Below, piece after piece: positions 21,810 to 33,689 of a stretch of DNA of 64,000 nucleotides. The stretch comes from Artemia franciscana. Taxonomy: Eukaryota > Arthropoda > Branchiopoda > Anostraca > Artemiidae. The stretch lies in the NCBI RefSeq assembly GCF_032884065.1, contig NC_088873.1, positions 22,743,558-22,807,557 of the forward strand. Direction: 5' to 3'. The position numbers and the translations under genes were made by a program. Within the stretch, counting starts at the first letter, position 1. Every line of letters starts with the position of its first letter. The notes under the pieces were generated by a model, which was given only the letters and a program-made list of their open reading frames with translations, was not told where the DNA came from and did no database searches.

Positions 21810-22970
21810 AATCAAAACGAATTATTAAGACTAAATAATTATAAAAGCAAAATATGACAAAGCACCGACTTTGTCCAGAAAACTTAATAAAATAGATGAA
21901 TTTACAGAGAGAAAAGCTCGAGGTTGCAAAAAAAGTGACTTGTATAGAGTTGCAAACGAACGGGATTGCCAAGAAGCAAAGGAATAGTTCAATATATAGC
22001 AATACTAAAAAACTTCGATTCTACACCTCTGTTTAGCAGCATTTTTTTCTAAATTGGCATTTATGATGTTATCAGTGAATCGACAGCGCGTATTAATACT
22101 TTTCTAGCCTATATCTCCACCCCCCCCCAAACAAAACAAAATCCAATAATAATTATAGTCGCCAAGCACTGCTAATCTACAGTCAGCTTAATAGATTGCA
22201 TGTGTTTAGTCTTTTTAATCAAAGCACCGTACGCAGACAGTAGTTGACAAGATACTGTTACACGACAATGCTACAGTACTACACTAGAATCAAAAACCAG
22301 ATTCAATATCAGCTGGGACAATCTTACGCTAAAGCACTTGCCTCATTCTCAACTTTTCCCAAATTTAAACTTGTGTTGAAAACTGTTAATAATTAGAATA
22401 CTTTACCAATTAACACCTTTGTTCCTAGTTGAATAATTAATAGCATGTTCACTAAAAACAAAAAAGTTTGGTCGCTCATGAGATTTCATAACTACTCAAA
22501 GACAACTTTTTAGTCATGGTTTTATTTTTTGTCTATAGAGTTTTAATCTTCCTTGGTAGCAAGACACAAAAATTAGTTTACAGTGAATTTAGAGATACAA
22601 AAATTATATTATAAAATATTTTTAATATTTTTGTTTTAATCTGACGAGCTGAAGTTACCAACTTCTGCTAGAGAATTGTATTCCACTCAATAGCATTGCA
22701 AAAACTACTACAAATCTTTTTTTACTGTTAATATCTGGCAGTTAATAATTCAATAATTATATCTGCTATAATAAACTAACAATATAGCAATGTCAGAGCA
22801 GAAAATGGGCAACATTAATTTGACTGTTCAGGCTCGTAACTTGCTTTTCTATCCATAATTAGCCTCTCCACACTGCATACTAGTAGCTGAACCAATTATA
22901 AACATTAAAAGTACAGAAAAAGAAAAAATATCAGCAGCGAAAATCAAATTGAAAGGGACAAAACAGGCGT
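21810..22970. other. NOS intron, nothing recognised
   Basis: AT-rich intron sequence between exons 5 and 6. No candidate microexon bridging the phase mismatch could be identified by eye. Confidence 0.45.
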
Positions 22971-22971
22971 C

Positions 22972-22973
<2 letters not shown>

Positions 22974-23041
<68 letters not shown>
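22974..23041. repeat. Poly-T tract of 68 nt
   Basis: An uninterrupted run of 68 T (68 A on the NOS sense strand). It begins about 20 nt downstream of the exon 5 donor region. Such a run is prone to assembly and length error and sits next to the one NOS junction that fails to join in frame. Confidence 0.95.
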
Positions 23042-23042
<1 letters not shown>

Positions 23043-23061
23043 TTACGTAAATCTTACAGAC

Positions 23062-23203
23062 CTGAGTCAGCACCAAGTTAAAAGGATCTCCAAGAAGGGT
23101 ACCGTCAGGTTGTTTATAGCATGCATATCCAATCATAGTAGAATTCCACACACGAAAGTCACATCTTCCTTTTTGACGGGGTGGAAACACCGTTATTGCT
23201 GAT
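23062..23203 (-). CDS. NOS: NOS exon 5
   Basis: Acceptor ctcttttaag; one base completes the Arg begun in exon 4. It reads [20 protein letters not shown], then [17 protein letters not shown], ending LTQ, matching the family's R.AI..FP.R..G..DFRVWN..LI.YAGY..PDG...GDP.N..fT. The Arg of 'IRYAGY' is Gly here and the Gly is Cys. Candidate donors are gtctgt after CAG (phase 0), gtaaga four bases on (phase 1) and gtaaca further on (phase 0). None gives the phase exon 6 needs. Confidence 0.85.
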
Positions 23204-23229
23204 CTTAAAAGAGTAAAAGCCATGATTAA

Positions 23230-24340
23230 AAACTATTTAGCAGAAATTTAATAAGAGAACAATAAAACACGAAAGGCAGGTAATAATTCCCAAATCCAGC
23301 CTCAAAATCTGTAAAACAGAAACAATAAAAATAAAGACAATACAATTACACCTGCTCACTATTGTAGTGACAGGGAGTCTCATTTTTCAGTTTTTGATTC
23401 GTTGACTTTTTTAGTTTCAATCTTTAACGGTTTTGAACTCTTCCCTCTATTTAATGTTTTTTTCTGCTGCTATTTTGATTCCGCTTTATTGAACTTGGTA
23501 TTGTTTTACATTTATTTTTTTCATCCGTGTTTTTTTCCTGATGTTTTCTGTTTCACAAGTTTCATTACTTGGCATCAGACACAAAAGACAACGAACAAGA
23601 ACGCAAAAAATATATCAGGTCTTTTCAACACATGGAAATCCACGGAATGTTAGCCTAAAAACACATTCTTAAAAGTAAGATGAGACCAGTTGTACTATTT
23701 CACGAAAAAATTGGGAGGAGGGCAATATATTTCAAAATGTAAGAAGTGGCTCACTTTTTTTTATTCAAATTCTTCTTTTTTTTGGGGGGGGGGGGAATAC
23801 CAAAAAAGGTGTTTTTCAAAATCTAGAGTAGGGAAAAAACTAGGGTCAAGAGCCTGAATTTACCCACAACCCATATTCCCCGATGCATGCTGAAATCCTC
23901 AGAGATGTCTTAAAATAGTGGGCCTAAGGTGCACTATTTTGGTCTTGTAAATCATAAAATTAGTACCCTTCTCTTTTCAACTTTAGAGCCCTTCTGGTAG
24001 GGTTACGAACTGTCATTCCTAAATTACAAACACACAATTTCCTATTCATCTTCTGCTTTACAAAATCTCAAGAAGATACACAATGTGTTCTTGTGTATTC
24101 TGTGAAAAAAAAACGAAAGTTTCAATTCTCCATACTCATACAGATTATTTTCGAGAGTAGTGTATGAAAACGATCTTCACAGATACTCACAGCCTTGTTT
24201 GGGGTGTTGTTACACATTGAGAAAAAGGGATCTATATCCAAAGAAGCTATCACCAGAAATGCACAGGCTAGCAGTGCCGTCAGAAAGCTAAAAAAGACTT
24301 TGGAGATCAAGCACTTAATCCCAACGGCTTAAGCTTCTCA
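23230..24340. other. NOS intron, nothing recognised
   Basis: AT-rich sequence with a G11 run near 23783. No gene recognised on either strand. The frame at 23402-23653 is hydrophobic low-complexity sequence. Confidence 0.45.
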
Positions 24341-24349
24341 TGTTGATAA

Positions 24350-24880
24350 AAGTGTTCTGCCCCTCCTCGACTCTAAGCGTCAGAAATATATTGTCTCAAC
24401 CAAAAGGAAGAGAGAAGAATCTAGTTTTGAAAACGAGTGCCCCCGTCGACTGCTTAGCGTCTCCTCGACTCACAAGATAATGAACAGGAACGCAAGGAAT
24501 ATAAAAGGGTCAGTCATCTGTCATTCAGAACAAATGAAGGCGACGATGGAGTTACTTTGGATGCGTGATGCGCATGAGTATTTCCACAATTCCCAAGCAG
24601 TCTGTCCTTAGCCAAGTCAAAGTAGTCAAGACTTTTGGCTACTCAAAAGCAACCACTACAAAGACAAACCTAAAAATACACTCCAATTTTCGCAAGATAG
24701 CAACCTACGAAACGTTGTCTTACAACTCGTCTCTTTACAACCAGAGTAAAAAAAAAAAAAAAAACAAACAACCATTTCGGTCGTGTTTGACGTTACATCT
24801 GGACATTACTTTATATTGTTTGCTGAATCCTGTAAACGAGCATTCAGCAGAAGGATAAATTCTAGTTGTGAGTTTCGTTT
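24350..24880 (+). promoter_or_regulatory. Possible Pol II promoter or solo LTR
   Basis: Within a stretch less AT-rich than its surroundings, tataaaag at 24500-24507 is followed by tcagtcatc and, at 24535, an ATG opening a 25-codon frame (MKATMELLWM...CP). The block could be a solo LTR with TATA and initiator, or chance. No matching second LTR was seen. Confidence 0.2.
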
Positions 24881-25300
24881 AGTAGGAGACAAGTGAAATA
24901 TCAGGCATCGTCATGTCCAGGTATCGCGACGAAAAAAGAGTAAATTTTACTTGTTTCCCGTGTACACAAGTTGGAAGCTTAAGGGATTCAGGGGGGTTTT
25001 TTCCAATAGAAAAACCTCTGTCTCATACGAAAAATTTCCCTCGTGTTCCTTAGTCATGTCTTAGTCAATGTCCTAAACAGTCTAAACAGTTTTTTTTTTT
25101 CAAATTACAATCATATTGTAAAAAAGTTCAATTTCCAATGGTGAAATTCAATAGCAGATCGTCACAGATTATATTTTCAAATACACTACCCAGCTTAACT
25201 AGCTTTAAAATTTGATAGAGCCTCCGAAAATACAGTTAACAAGACGATAATACCATAATAAATTTGAGAAGAAACACTTATAAAAGGGAGAAAATCTTAC

Positions 25301-25392
25301 CGTAGAATTCCACCATTTGTGGCGTATTGTAGGTGGGTACACATGGCTTCAAACATTCCCTGTGCTGTACCAACATGACGACTATCAAATAC
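25301..25392 (-). CDS. NOS: NOS exon 4
   Basis: Acceptor ctcttttag and donor acg|gtaag bound 30 codons plus two bases. It reads VFDSRHVGTAQGMFEAMC then YATNGGILR, matching the family's VFDaR......MF...C.H..YATN.GN.R. Phase joins exactly to exons 3 and 5. Confidence 0.9.
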
Positions 25393-25399
25393 CTAAAAG

Positions 25400-26735
25400 A
25401 GGGATGAGATTTGATGCAAAAACCAACCAGAGGAACAAATACAACTAACAACTAATTCATTTTTATAAACTTTGCTGCAAAACTACTCTGAAGCAATCTC
25501 TTGTACCTTTTTTCCTTAAGCTGATTTGCAACCGAGATTGCCAAATGCAAACCTTCAAACTCATCAGAGCGAAAGAGAGAAAAAATACAACATACTACAC
25601 ACAAGTCTGGTCTTAAATGTTGACCGTTCACCCTTAATTTTCACTCCGTCGACACACAAAGCAAGATTGTTTGTGAACTGAACTTTGCAGTCCGTGTTGA
25701 CGACAAAGCACCATAAAATATGTACTATACAAGTACTAATCTTATTTGAAGCTTTTTCAGCGCTTAATACTCAAGTTTAACACGTTATAAAATCTTGATA
25801 TCTACATAAAATTACGAAATTATACTGAAGTTAAGGCGTAAAAGATATTGCAGCAGCTACAAGAAAATGTCTTGCAAGACATGAATCTTCATAAATGTCA
25901 CGGTAAAATATCTTACAAGACGTGTGTATGGAATCTTGCCAACAGAAGGCCCGTCATTTCAATAACAGTTTCTCATGAATTATAAAAAAATAAATATTTC
26001 TGCAAGATTTTCAAAATTTTCTAATCACTGTATTTTTCCAAATGCAGGGCTAGCGTCTCAGAAAAGCTTAAATCCAAAAATTGTGATATCTGTTAGCTCA
26101 AATTATAACAAAGTAGAGGCTTTCCTAACTATCAGTAACGAATTCAAGTTTCTTCTTTAAGTCTGACTTTGATATACATGTTCGTTTTTTAAAGGTAAAA
26201 TTTGTAATCACCTTATCATGTAAGTAATTCTAGAAAAAGGCACAGACAACTCAAACAAGCAATAATGACAACATTCATTTAGATTAATGATATAAATGTC
26301 AGACTTAACTAACTAACTAACTAACTAAAAAAAAAAAAAAAAAAAAAAAAAAAGATAAGATATTTAATTTCAAAAATCGTCTATCACAAGCTCCGAAGGA
26401 CCGAATTCGCATTTCGAAGTCATAAAACCATTAAAAAAAAAAATAATAATAATAATAAAAATAGCTCAACCACTAAAAAACTGGCATAAACAATGTCATA
26501 AACAACTAAATCAGAAAGCCGAAGCCATTCATTAGTAAAAAAAAAGATAGACAAGAAAAATTAAGCTTTAAAATGGAAGAAAGTTAAAAAGGTGAGCACT
26601 AAAACAGAACTAAAAAAGAGTGAGATAAAACTAGCGTTGGAAAGGTTTAAAAGAGAACATATAAACAAATGGGATGGAACGAAAGAATCAAACGAACATA
26701 AAACTTTGGTATCACAAGTACCAAAGGAAAAAAGG
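25400..26735. other. NOS intron with (AACT)n/A-run and (AAT)n microsatellites
   Basis: A cta/act repeat followed by about 25 A's lies at 26307-26354, and a short (aat)n tract at 26438-26460. No gene recognised. Confidence 0.55.
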
Positions 26736-26739
26736 GAAA

Positions 26740-29076
26740 ACTAGCGGTTTATTTTATAAGTAATGAATGGGGAAAAAGTTTTTTCATACCTAGACATTAA
26801 GCAGCGAATGGGGGGCAAAATACGAACGGATTCAGAAACACTGCATGGCAGGTGGTGTTTGGATAGGGAGTGTTTTTGGGGAAAATATTTTCCTTAAGAA
26901 GGTTTATTATTCCATTTTCTTTTGCATAACGGAGGCAAAACATTCCTCTCCTGTGCTCAAGAGTTTCCAGCTTGGCCTTTTTTAGAAGGAGCGGATGGTA
27001 CCTTGGCTTCTTTAAAAATAATTCTCAGGGCTCTATTTTGAATGGATTCATTTTTTTCTGATTCATTTTTCATTTTTCAAATACAGATCCGTAAAGAATG
27101 GAATGGGGGTGGACGTTAAATTTATTCAAGAGCTTAAGGAGAGACATAGACGCATTAGCTTTATGGACAATATTTTTAACGTGGATATCCCACTTTACAT
27201 TAGATGAAATTGCAATCCCAAGTAATTTAAAGGAAGACACAGAAATATCTGGAGGAATAAGGTTGAGGAAAAGGTGTGAGGTTTTAAGGAAACATATTGG
27301 CATTATCATAGATTTAGAGGGGTATACTCTCATGTCTAAGACCGCAGCGTCATCTGCAATATCATTGAGGATACTCATAGGGTTGCTTAGAAAGTTTCGG
27401 AAGCAGGCTCCAACAACGGTTAGTAACAGAAAAAAGGAGGGGACCTAGGAGAGTACCTTGGGGTAATCCATTGTGAACAAGGAGAGGACTGGAATAACGA
27501 TTCTGATATTTGCCTTCCTGTGATCTATTTGATAAAAAGGAGGCAACCAATTTAACCAGGAAAGGATCAATATTGAAATCAGTTACAAATTTCTCAACCA
27601 AAATATTGTGGTTAACAAGGTCAAATGCTTGTTGAAGGTCAATGGAAATTAAATTTAGCCAGCAATTAGGTTTTTCGAGAATTTTTCCAATTGAGTCAAT
27701 AAGAAAAAAAAGTAATGGGAAGTAGAAGCGGATTTGATATTCCCGAATTGTCTCAGGACGGTAAAAGGTAGGATTTTCTCCTTTACCCAATCTCCAAGGA
27801 ATCTTCATATAGTTTAGAGAACATAGGAGTAAGTGAAATAGGATGAACACTTTCAACACTAGGTTTTCTGCCTTTCTTATTCAAGGGGGTTATGAGACCC
27901 TGTTTCCAAATTTGCAGATACTGGCCAAACTCAGTAATCTCCTTGAAATCAACAGACAAGGGCTTTAAGTCTAAGTCACTGAAAGCACTAATAGGAAGAA
28001 AAGGGATATCTAAAGGGCAACACTTGTTTTTTGTAGTTTCCCAATTTTTCTTTTGATATGAGACGGAGATATGGAGGGGAAACCAGCTGGGAGAATATTA
28101 ATGGGTAATTGATAATACAATGCCAGAAGGCTCTGTACGATAGAAGCAAAGAACTTGTTAAGATTATTACCAGTAACTTCTGGGGATTCAGTTAATTTGA
28201 AATCAAGTTGGTATAGACTCCTACCACATAACTTTTTTTTACCTCGGAGTACCAACTTCTTAGTTTATTGGTAAACAATTCTTTGACCTTGTTCTTGAAG
28301 TAGGATCAGGCAAATTTTACGTATTTCCTTTTTAATTGTTTTGCTTAGTTTATTGGCCTCATCCAGTTTACCATTTTTAAAAGATTCTATTTTTTTCTAA
28401 TTAGCACTTTTATGGGTTGATTAATGAATGGTTTGTCACTGGAGGACTTTTTAAATCTATTTTCTGGGAAAGAAATTATATATTTTTCCTTTAGCTTTTT
28501 GTGAAAGGTAGTGATTTTTTCATGAATATTATGCAAAATTATAAATATTAGACCAATCCTCAGTATTCAACCACGTTTCGAAAGAAAAAAGGCCAGCATT
28601 TTCAAGAGGGCAGAAAGAGCCATAAGTTACTGAGAATGTATACTTGAAATTAAAAACGGGGACAGGAGGAGGGGAAAATGATAACTCCTACCCAAAGGAG
28701 GCAAAGCTGAGGGGGGACTGTAAAAATTATTCAGATAGTTAGCATGACATCTAGAGAGGAATTTTCCCTAGTTGTTGGTATTTTAACTATTTGCCTAACT
28801 TTTAGAGAGGAACATATTGAATTCATCGTAAGTTCATTGGGATTACAAACCAGAAAAAGTCCTCCACTTGGGTACTTAGACAAAAAAATCAGCGCTGATC
28901 TGCAACTGCTGGAGAAATTTGCGTTTTGCATCAACATTTTGGTTTGGCCAGTAATAGAAGAAAGCTATGGCAATGGATATTATAGGGACGGGGAGTACTT
29001 TAGGTATAATACTTTGCCAAAGGATTTCATCGTACTCAGATAAATTAAGAACAGGAATAATTTTAGAGAAAAACAT
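26740..29076 (-). mobile_element. Non-LTR retrotransposon with endonuclease and RT, degraded
   Basis: Minus-strand frames run in the order of a Jockey/CR1/L2-type ORF2. The endonuclease end is at 29076-28700: AIAFFYYWPNQNV, LKVRQIVKIPTTRENSSLDV, the '.qiV..PTR....LD...T' block. A linker follows, then RT. FINIDLQQAFDLVNH-type sequence (read as ISIDLQQAFDLVNHNIL) and NGLPQGTLLGPLLFSV, the 'G.PQGS.LGPLLF' motif, lie at 27700-27460. ADDAAVLD, the catalytic 'YADD' box with Tyr replaced by Ile, is at about 27355. IQNRALRIIF follows near 27050. Stops and frameshifts are scattered throughout. It sits in a NOS intron in the same orientation as the gene. Confidence 0.8.
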
Positions 29077-29834
29077 TTAAACTATTTTACTAATATCATA
29101 TGTTAAAAATAAATGAAAGAAATGGTTTCCATTGATAGTTATTTTAAAAGAGTTTGATCTGGTAAAATTTCAACAGTTACTTTTACAGATGGCAAAGCAG
29201 TAATTGGTGTGTGAAGACTAGGTGGCAGATGAGCTTTTCCTTGGACAAAAATTTGTAGAAGCTGCTGGTCGAAAGGAAAATAAACGAGTCATCTCTTATT
29301 TATGATTAACTAAGACAAAATTATAAAACATTCTTTTGTTTGTTGGTTTTTCCTTTTTTTGGACTAAACCAGAATTTTATGCATGCTTCCGAATCTAGCG
29401 TACCCCAACAGTTTTGGACACACAACATTTATTTTTGAAACATTATTCTTATTCTTTTTCAGTCTTAACTCTTCCTCCCAGCTTATTCAATTGCACTAGG
29501 TAGTTTATTTAAGCGGTTACTTATTTAACATCACTAAAAGTTTAATATAAAAAATTAGCGGCAACTAGATCTTCTAGGGCTTCTATGAAATTTTTCGATG
29601 TTATTTTAGTCAGAAGAAGAAGAATTTAGAGTATACTGCATTTGAAAGAAAAGGACGGGGAGTTAATTAATGCTACACAATAGCCAATCATGCATATTTT
29701 ATGGACGTTACAAAAAAAACTATTAAACGCTTTAAATTGGGCTTTCAGACTAGCTATGTGGACAAACTAAACTGTTTTTCCGCAAAGCAAGTCTATTTAT
29801 TTTAAATTAATAAATTTAAAACTGTGAATTGTAC

Positions 29835-29997
29835 CTGTAGCTTTTTCCATTGGATACGTCCAGGACAACGTGGAGCATTCCTCCAGGCAACTGTAGCACC
29901 ATATTTCAATTCTTCAGTTTTCATGATGTAACCATCTGATTCTTCGATCTGCGTTTTAATTTCGCTCCAACGGCTTAGATGCTCAGCAGATCCAAAT
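29835..29997 (-). CDS. NOS: NOS exon 3 (heme-cysteine loop)
   Basis: Acceptor tgctag and donor cag|gtaca enclose one base plus 54 codons. It opens FGSAEHLSRW and ends ATVAWRNAPRCPGRIQWKKLQ minus the first residue, matching the family's RFGS..H..R... and YGA..AWRNA.RC(I/V)GRIQW.kLQ. The Cys is the proximal heme ligand. The residue after it is Pro instead of Ile or Val. Upstream in the same frame, hydrophobic codons up to 30098 are intron read-through. Confidence 0.9.
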
Positions 29998-30109
29998 CTA
30001 GCATGATGAGACCAAAGAATTTTAGTAGCCCCCACAAAGAGTAGAAATACCACCACAGATAAGTAAATGGTAGACAAGGAAGATATGTCAATATTCATTG
30101 TGATTACAG

Positions 30110-31090
30110 TTTCAGTACTTTTAAATGGTATCTTCTTTTTTTCTTATGGGAAAAATCATAAGTATGTAATTTGACGTTAATGACGTGAAAAACAGGGAAT
30201 AAAAAAAAAATCAGTTATCGGTTATTTCCAAATCTATTAATATATTTTTTTTTTACCATAAGAGACAAGTAAATGCTCGGAGAGCATGAATCTTCAAAAA
30301 AAAAAAAAAAAAAAAAAAAATTCAACATAGCCTGAAATTCATCAATACTCATCAAGAATTCCTGTTGCCAATAGAGAGGCAAAAATAACCAAAAATAACC
30401 CAAACAGCTACTTTGTGAACTTTTGAAATTTACCATTTGAAAAGATTCGAGTACGAAGTCAGAATCTCACGTTTTAAATTAAATTAAAATACAAAGGAGG
30501 CATAGGCTTAGATTGAAAGTTAGTCATCTATGATGTATTCACCTTATTTTGTACTAGTGTGCCAAATAAGAACCTGGGAGCTTCAATATTAAATCAGATT
30601 TGCGAAAAGGGTTGTCAAGAACTTATACAAAAATAGTTCAACTAACAACACTATACTTAAAGACTTCCCAGCTATAGGGTGGGTGCAAATCGCATATAGA
30701 GCGAAACCCAATTTTTCACAGAGCTAGAAACTAAATTGCTTCTAAGCTTTTTATTTCCTTTAGACATGGAGGCATTTACAATGGAAGTGTTTCATTGCAA
30801 TCAGTAGAAGGAGAATAGCAATTGTTGCAATCATTTTTGGTAACAATCGCTCGTATGAGGCGTGCATGCAGCAGTCAGGTACACAAAACAGCCATGTATT
30901 ATTTGAATAACGATCTGCTAATGACAACTTTTCAACACAAAGAAGATTTGAAATTAGGGTAATTCATCGCTATACTTGCGAACATTGGACAGAAAAGAAG
31001 AGCAGGGGTGCCTCCCTGAAACAATGGTTCCAAGTCTCAAACCCTTTTTTCATTTCTCATTTCAGTTTTTATTCATTTATGGAATTCCAC
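30110..31090. other. NOS intron, nothing recognised
   Basis: AT-rich intron sequence with a run of 22 A's at 30295-30320. No gene or element recognised. Confidence 0.45.
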
Positions 31091-31099
31091 AGAGATAGT

Positions 31100-32075
31100 C
31101 AGGATCTCTCATCCTCCTTGTGCAAAAACGGCGGTAATTATTTCCCTCACACATTTTGTTCAGACAAAATATGTGCTGTAAAGAATAACAACCAAAGGAC
31201 ACAACTTCAACATTTTTACAGCGTAATTTCAGGCGAAAGTCTTACCGGCTCCAATGCGCTTCCTCTATTTCACCCAATCTCCAGAAAGTTTCTATTTAAG
31301 AATATAAATTAATGTTTTTCTTTGAATGTCACAAATCCTATGTTCATTTGTATTTTACTCGAAATCAGATGTGAAAGAAGACATTTTTTTTTTTTTTTTT
31401 TAGGGTCTTGAGTTCCACCAAAACGTTTTGAAAGAAGGAAAGTAGCTTAATGTATTGTAGCTTAGTCGCTTAATTTATCAACTATTTGAAAGCGGTTTTA
31501 AAATAATTTGTGTTGGTTAATAAGTCTATGAAAGGAGAAGATGTTGATCATTCGAACGGACACAAAGTTAAATCAAAAGGATTTATTTCTTCTGAAGAGA
31601 TTAACTTACTACTTGCATATTTTCATACTGGAATTATTAGACATAGCACCATTAGAATTTCTTCAAAGAGAAGGACAAGATGAAGCCAGTAGAGTCAATA
31701 AAATAGGAGAGGGGATTACCCAATAGATTCTGAAAACACAGTTTTTTTTTATTTTAAGCAAGAAATTGATAAAACAATAGCGTCTTACCTCCACCCTAGA
31801 CTTTGATACATACTATTTTTTCTGTATATTCTAACAAAATAGAAAAAAAACTTTACAATCCCCCCCCCCCTTCATTTTCATCGATTGATATTCCTGTAAA
31901 AGAGACGTGAATGTACATGCTATGAACAATTTTAGCCAAATTTCGACTATTCTTGAATATTCCTGCGCAGATTGTCCACGTAATAAGCAGACTAGGAACT
32001 GAATTGGCCAAAACTTTTCTCGCACCAACCGCATAAAGATCTAGTTCAAAAGCAATTTTAATGAAATAAATTATT
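31100..32075. repeat. Copy 1 of a ~1-kb duplicated segment (partner 44860-45835)
   Basis: Collinear similarity with 44860-45835 is visible along the whole length: caacccaatctccagaaa-type word, tagcttagtcgcttaattt, tatgaaaggagaa, gaatttctt.aaagag, attgc/caatcccccccc and ttttagcca.at.ctgattattctt. Many small indels show the duplication is old. It could be a dispersed repeat family or a segmental duplication. Confidence 0.65.
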
Positions 32076-32299
32076 TTAAAATAAAACTGATGCGCTCTGC
32101 AGGGGTAAATAAGTTTCAACTTTAATGGAAAAAAAAGAGAATTCAAATAATAATCAAGCAGCTAAATTGTTATCTCTGGTCTTCTACACCATGTTTTATT
32201 ATTTCTAAGGTGGTACAAATTACATCAACCGTGCTTGATTAACACGGTTGATTGAATTTTGATTAGTTTTTGAATTTTGATTAGCTGAATTTTGATTTT

Positions 32300-32535
32300 G
32301 ATTAGCAACCTTCAAAATCATGAGTATTCCTTTACAGTGATATGAATTTTAATAATACCAAATACCTTAATACCATCTATATCAAATAGAAGGAATACTC
32401 CATAATTTCCGAATTAGACCCACCGTGCTTAATTAGCATGAAACCTTCAAAATCATGAGTATTCCTTCACAGTGATACGAATTGTCTATAATATCAAAAA
32501 CCTTAATACTTTCAATACCAAATAGAAGGTTTTCC
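32300..32535. repeat. Tandem duplication, ~135-bp period
   Basis: The block accttcaaaatcatgagtattcct...agtgata.gaatt...accttaatac...aaatagaagg at about 32308 is repeated at about 32443 with substitutions. Just upstream, aaccgtg...cacggtt (32227-32250) forms a small inverted repeat. Confidence 0.75.
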
Positions 32536-33089
32536 TATGAAACTAACAACAAAATATCCTAACTATAAGATACATCAGTGGTCTTAGATTTTTCAACTTA
32601 ATTATATTTCATTTTGTTTCATTGTGTTAATACTAGTCCTGAGTAATTGTTCCGCTTTTACTCTGAGAGCATTAGTTAGACATTCGATACACTTGAAGTT
32701 CAGGTTTATCTTTAACAGATTGATTGTATTTCAAAGTAAGCTGCAAAATTAACATTATCATTACTTAGTTAAAACTTCCTTAGGAAAAACTGACAGGTGA
32801 AAATTAAAAATTAGGCGAAAGACTCCCAAGGAAAATGCAATCAGACTAGACTTGGGTTGTACAACCGTAGAAGTTCCCGCGTGACATGGTTAGTTAAACT
32901 GTCAGACGGTTGTACAGCCGGAGTCAGTACTGTTGAGTTTTTAGTTATTGCGCAGCAATTGGTGGAACGTTGAAAAGTAGACGGGGCCTTGAAAATCAAT
33001 GCAAGGCAATCCATTTGTTATTAGCATCAGTTATAAAATAGCTTTACTGATATAAACAACTTTTCATTTGTGAAGCATTAGACATTGAA

Positions 33090-33680
33090 ATGGCTAGCGC
33101 GCTTAAGCTTTTTGAAACCAGCAAACCTTATAATACACGAGCGTCAAATAAGCTGTTAAATCTAAAGTTTGAATATGATTTTGATATAGACGCAACATGT
33201 AAAGTTGAAGTAAGAAGACACGATTGTGAGTTTTCTGACCTTGAAGACTCAGATGATGAATGGAAAATGCCAGAAGAAGTTCCTGAATACTTACTCTATT
33301 TAACATCTTTGAAAGACGGAAGAAGCAGCCAAATCATTTTGAAAAAAAAGAAGAAAAGCTAAAGTGAACAAAGTTGGCCAAAAAATTTCGTGCTTTGAAG
33401 AAGAAAAAAGAAGTACTATGTCAAGAAATGGCCGAAAAAGAAAACTGGAAGACACTAAACAAAAACAAAAATCACAATCACAAAAACAAAAATCACAAAT
33501 CAACAAACACCAAAGGAATTGCACCATTAGCACAACTAAAGCTGGAGAGATCGCCAAAAATTATAGAGAGAGAAAAAACAACTAGTGGAAACGCTTAGAA
33601 ACAGAATTGCAGACCTTGAAATAGAAAACAGAACGATTATGGAAGAAATCAACCGTTTCAGATCCCTAGTTCAAAGTTGA
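33090..33680 (+). CDS. bZIP-like transcription factor ORF with two frame changes
   Basis: A plus-strand ATG at 33090 opens 90 codons of acidic sequence (CEFSDLEDSDDEWKMPEEVP). The sequence then continues in another frame from about 33364 (a lysine/glutamine-rich stretch) into AGEIAKNYRERKNN, and returns to the first frame at 33582 for LVETLRNRIADLEIENRTIM and INRFRSLVQS, stopping at 33680. The last part looks like a CREB-type bZIP: a basic region with the A..yReRK pattern followed by a short heptad coil. Both frame changes fall in A runs (near 33345 and 33575), so they may be sequencing errors; otherwise this is a young pseudogene. It is antisense inside a NOS intron and apparently intronless, suggesting a retrocopy or nested gene. 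Confidence 0.45.
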
Positions 33681-33689
33681 ATCTACAGT

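Noticed and set aside
22849..23223. A 124-codon minus-strand ORF with a long lysine run
   Set aside because: Only 23203-23062 is real NOS exon; the lysines come from reading the poly-A intron tract.
29802..30098. Hydrophobic N-terminal extension before NOS exon 3, looking like a signal anchor
   Set aside because: It lies before the splice acceptor at 29998 and the exon joins in phase to exon 2, so it is intron.
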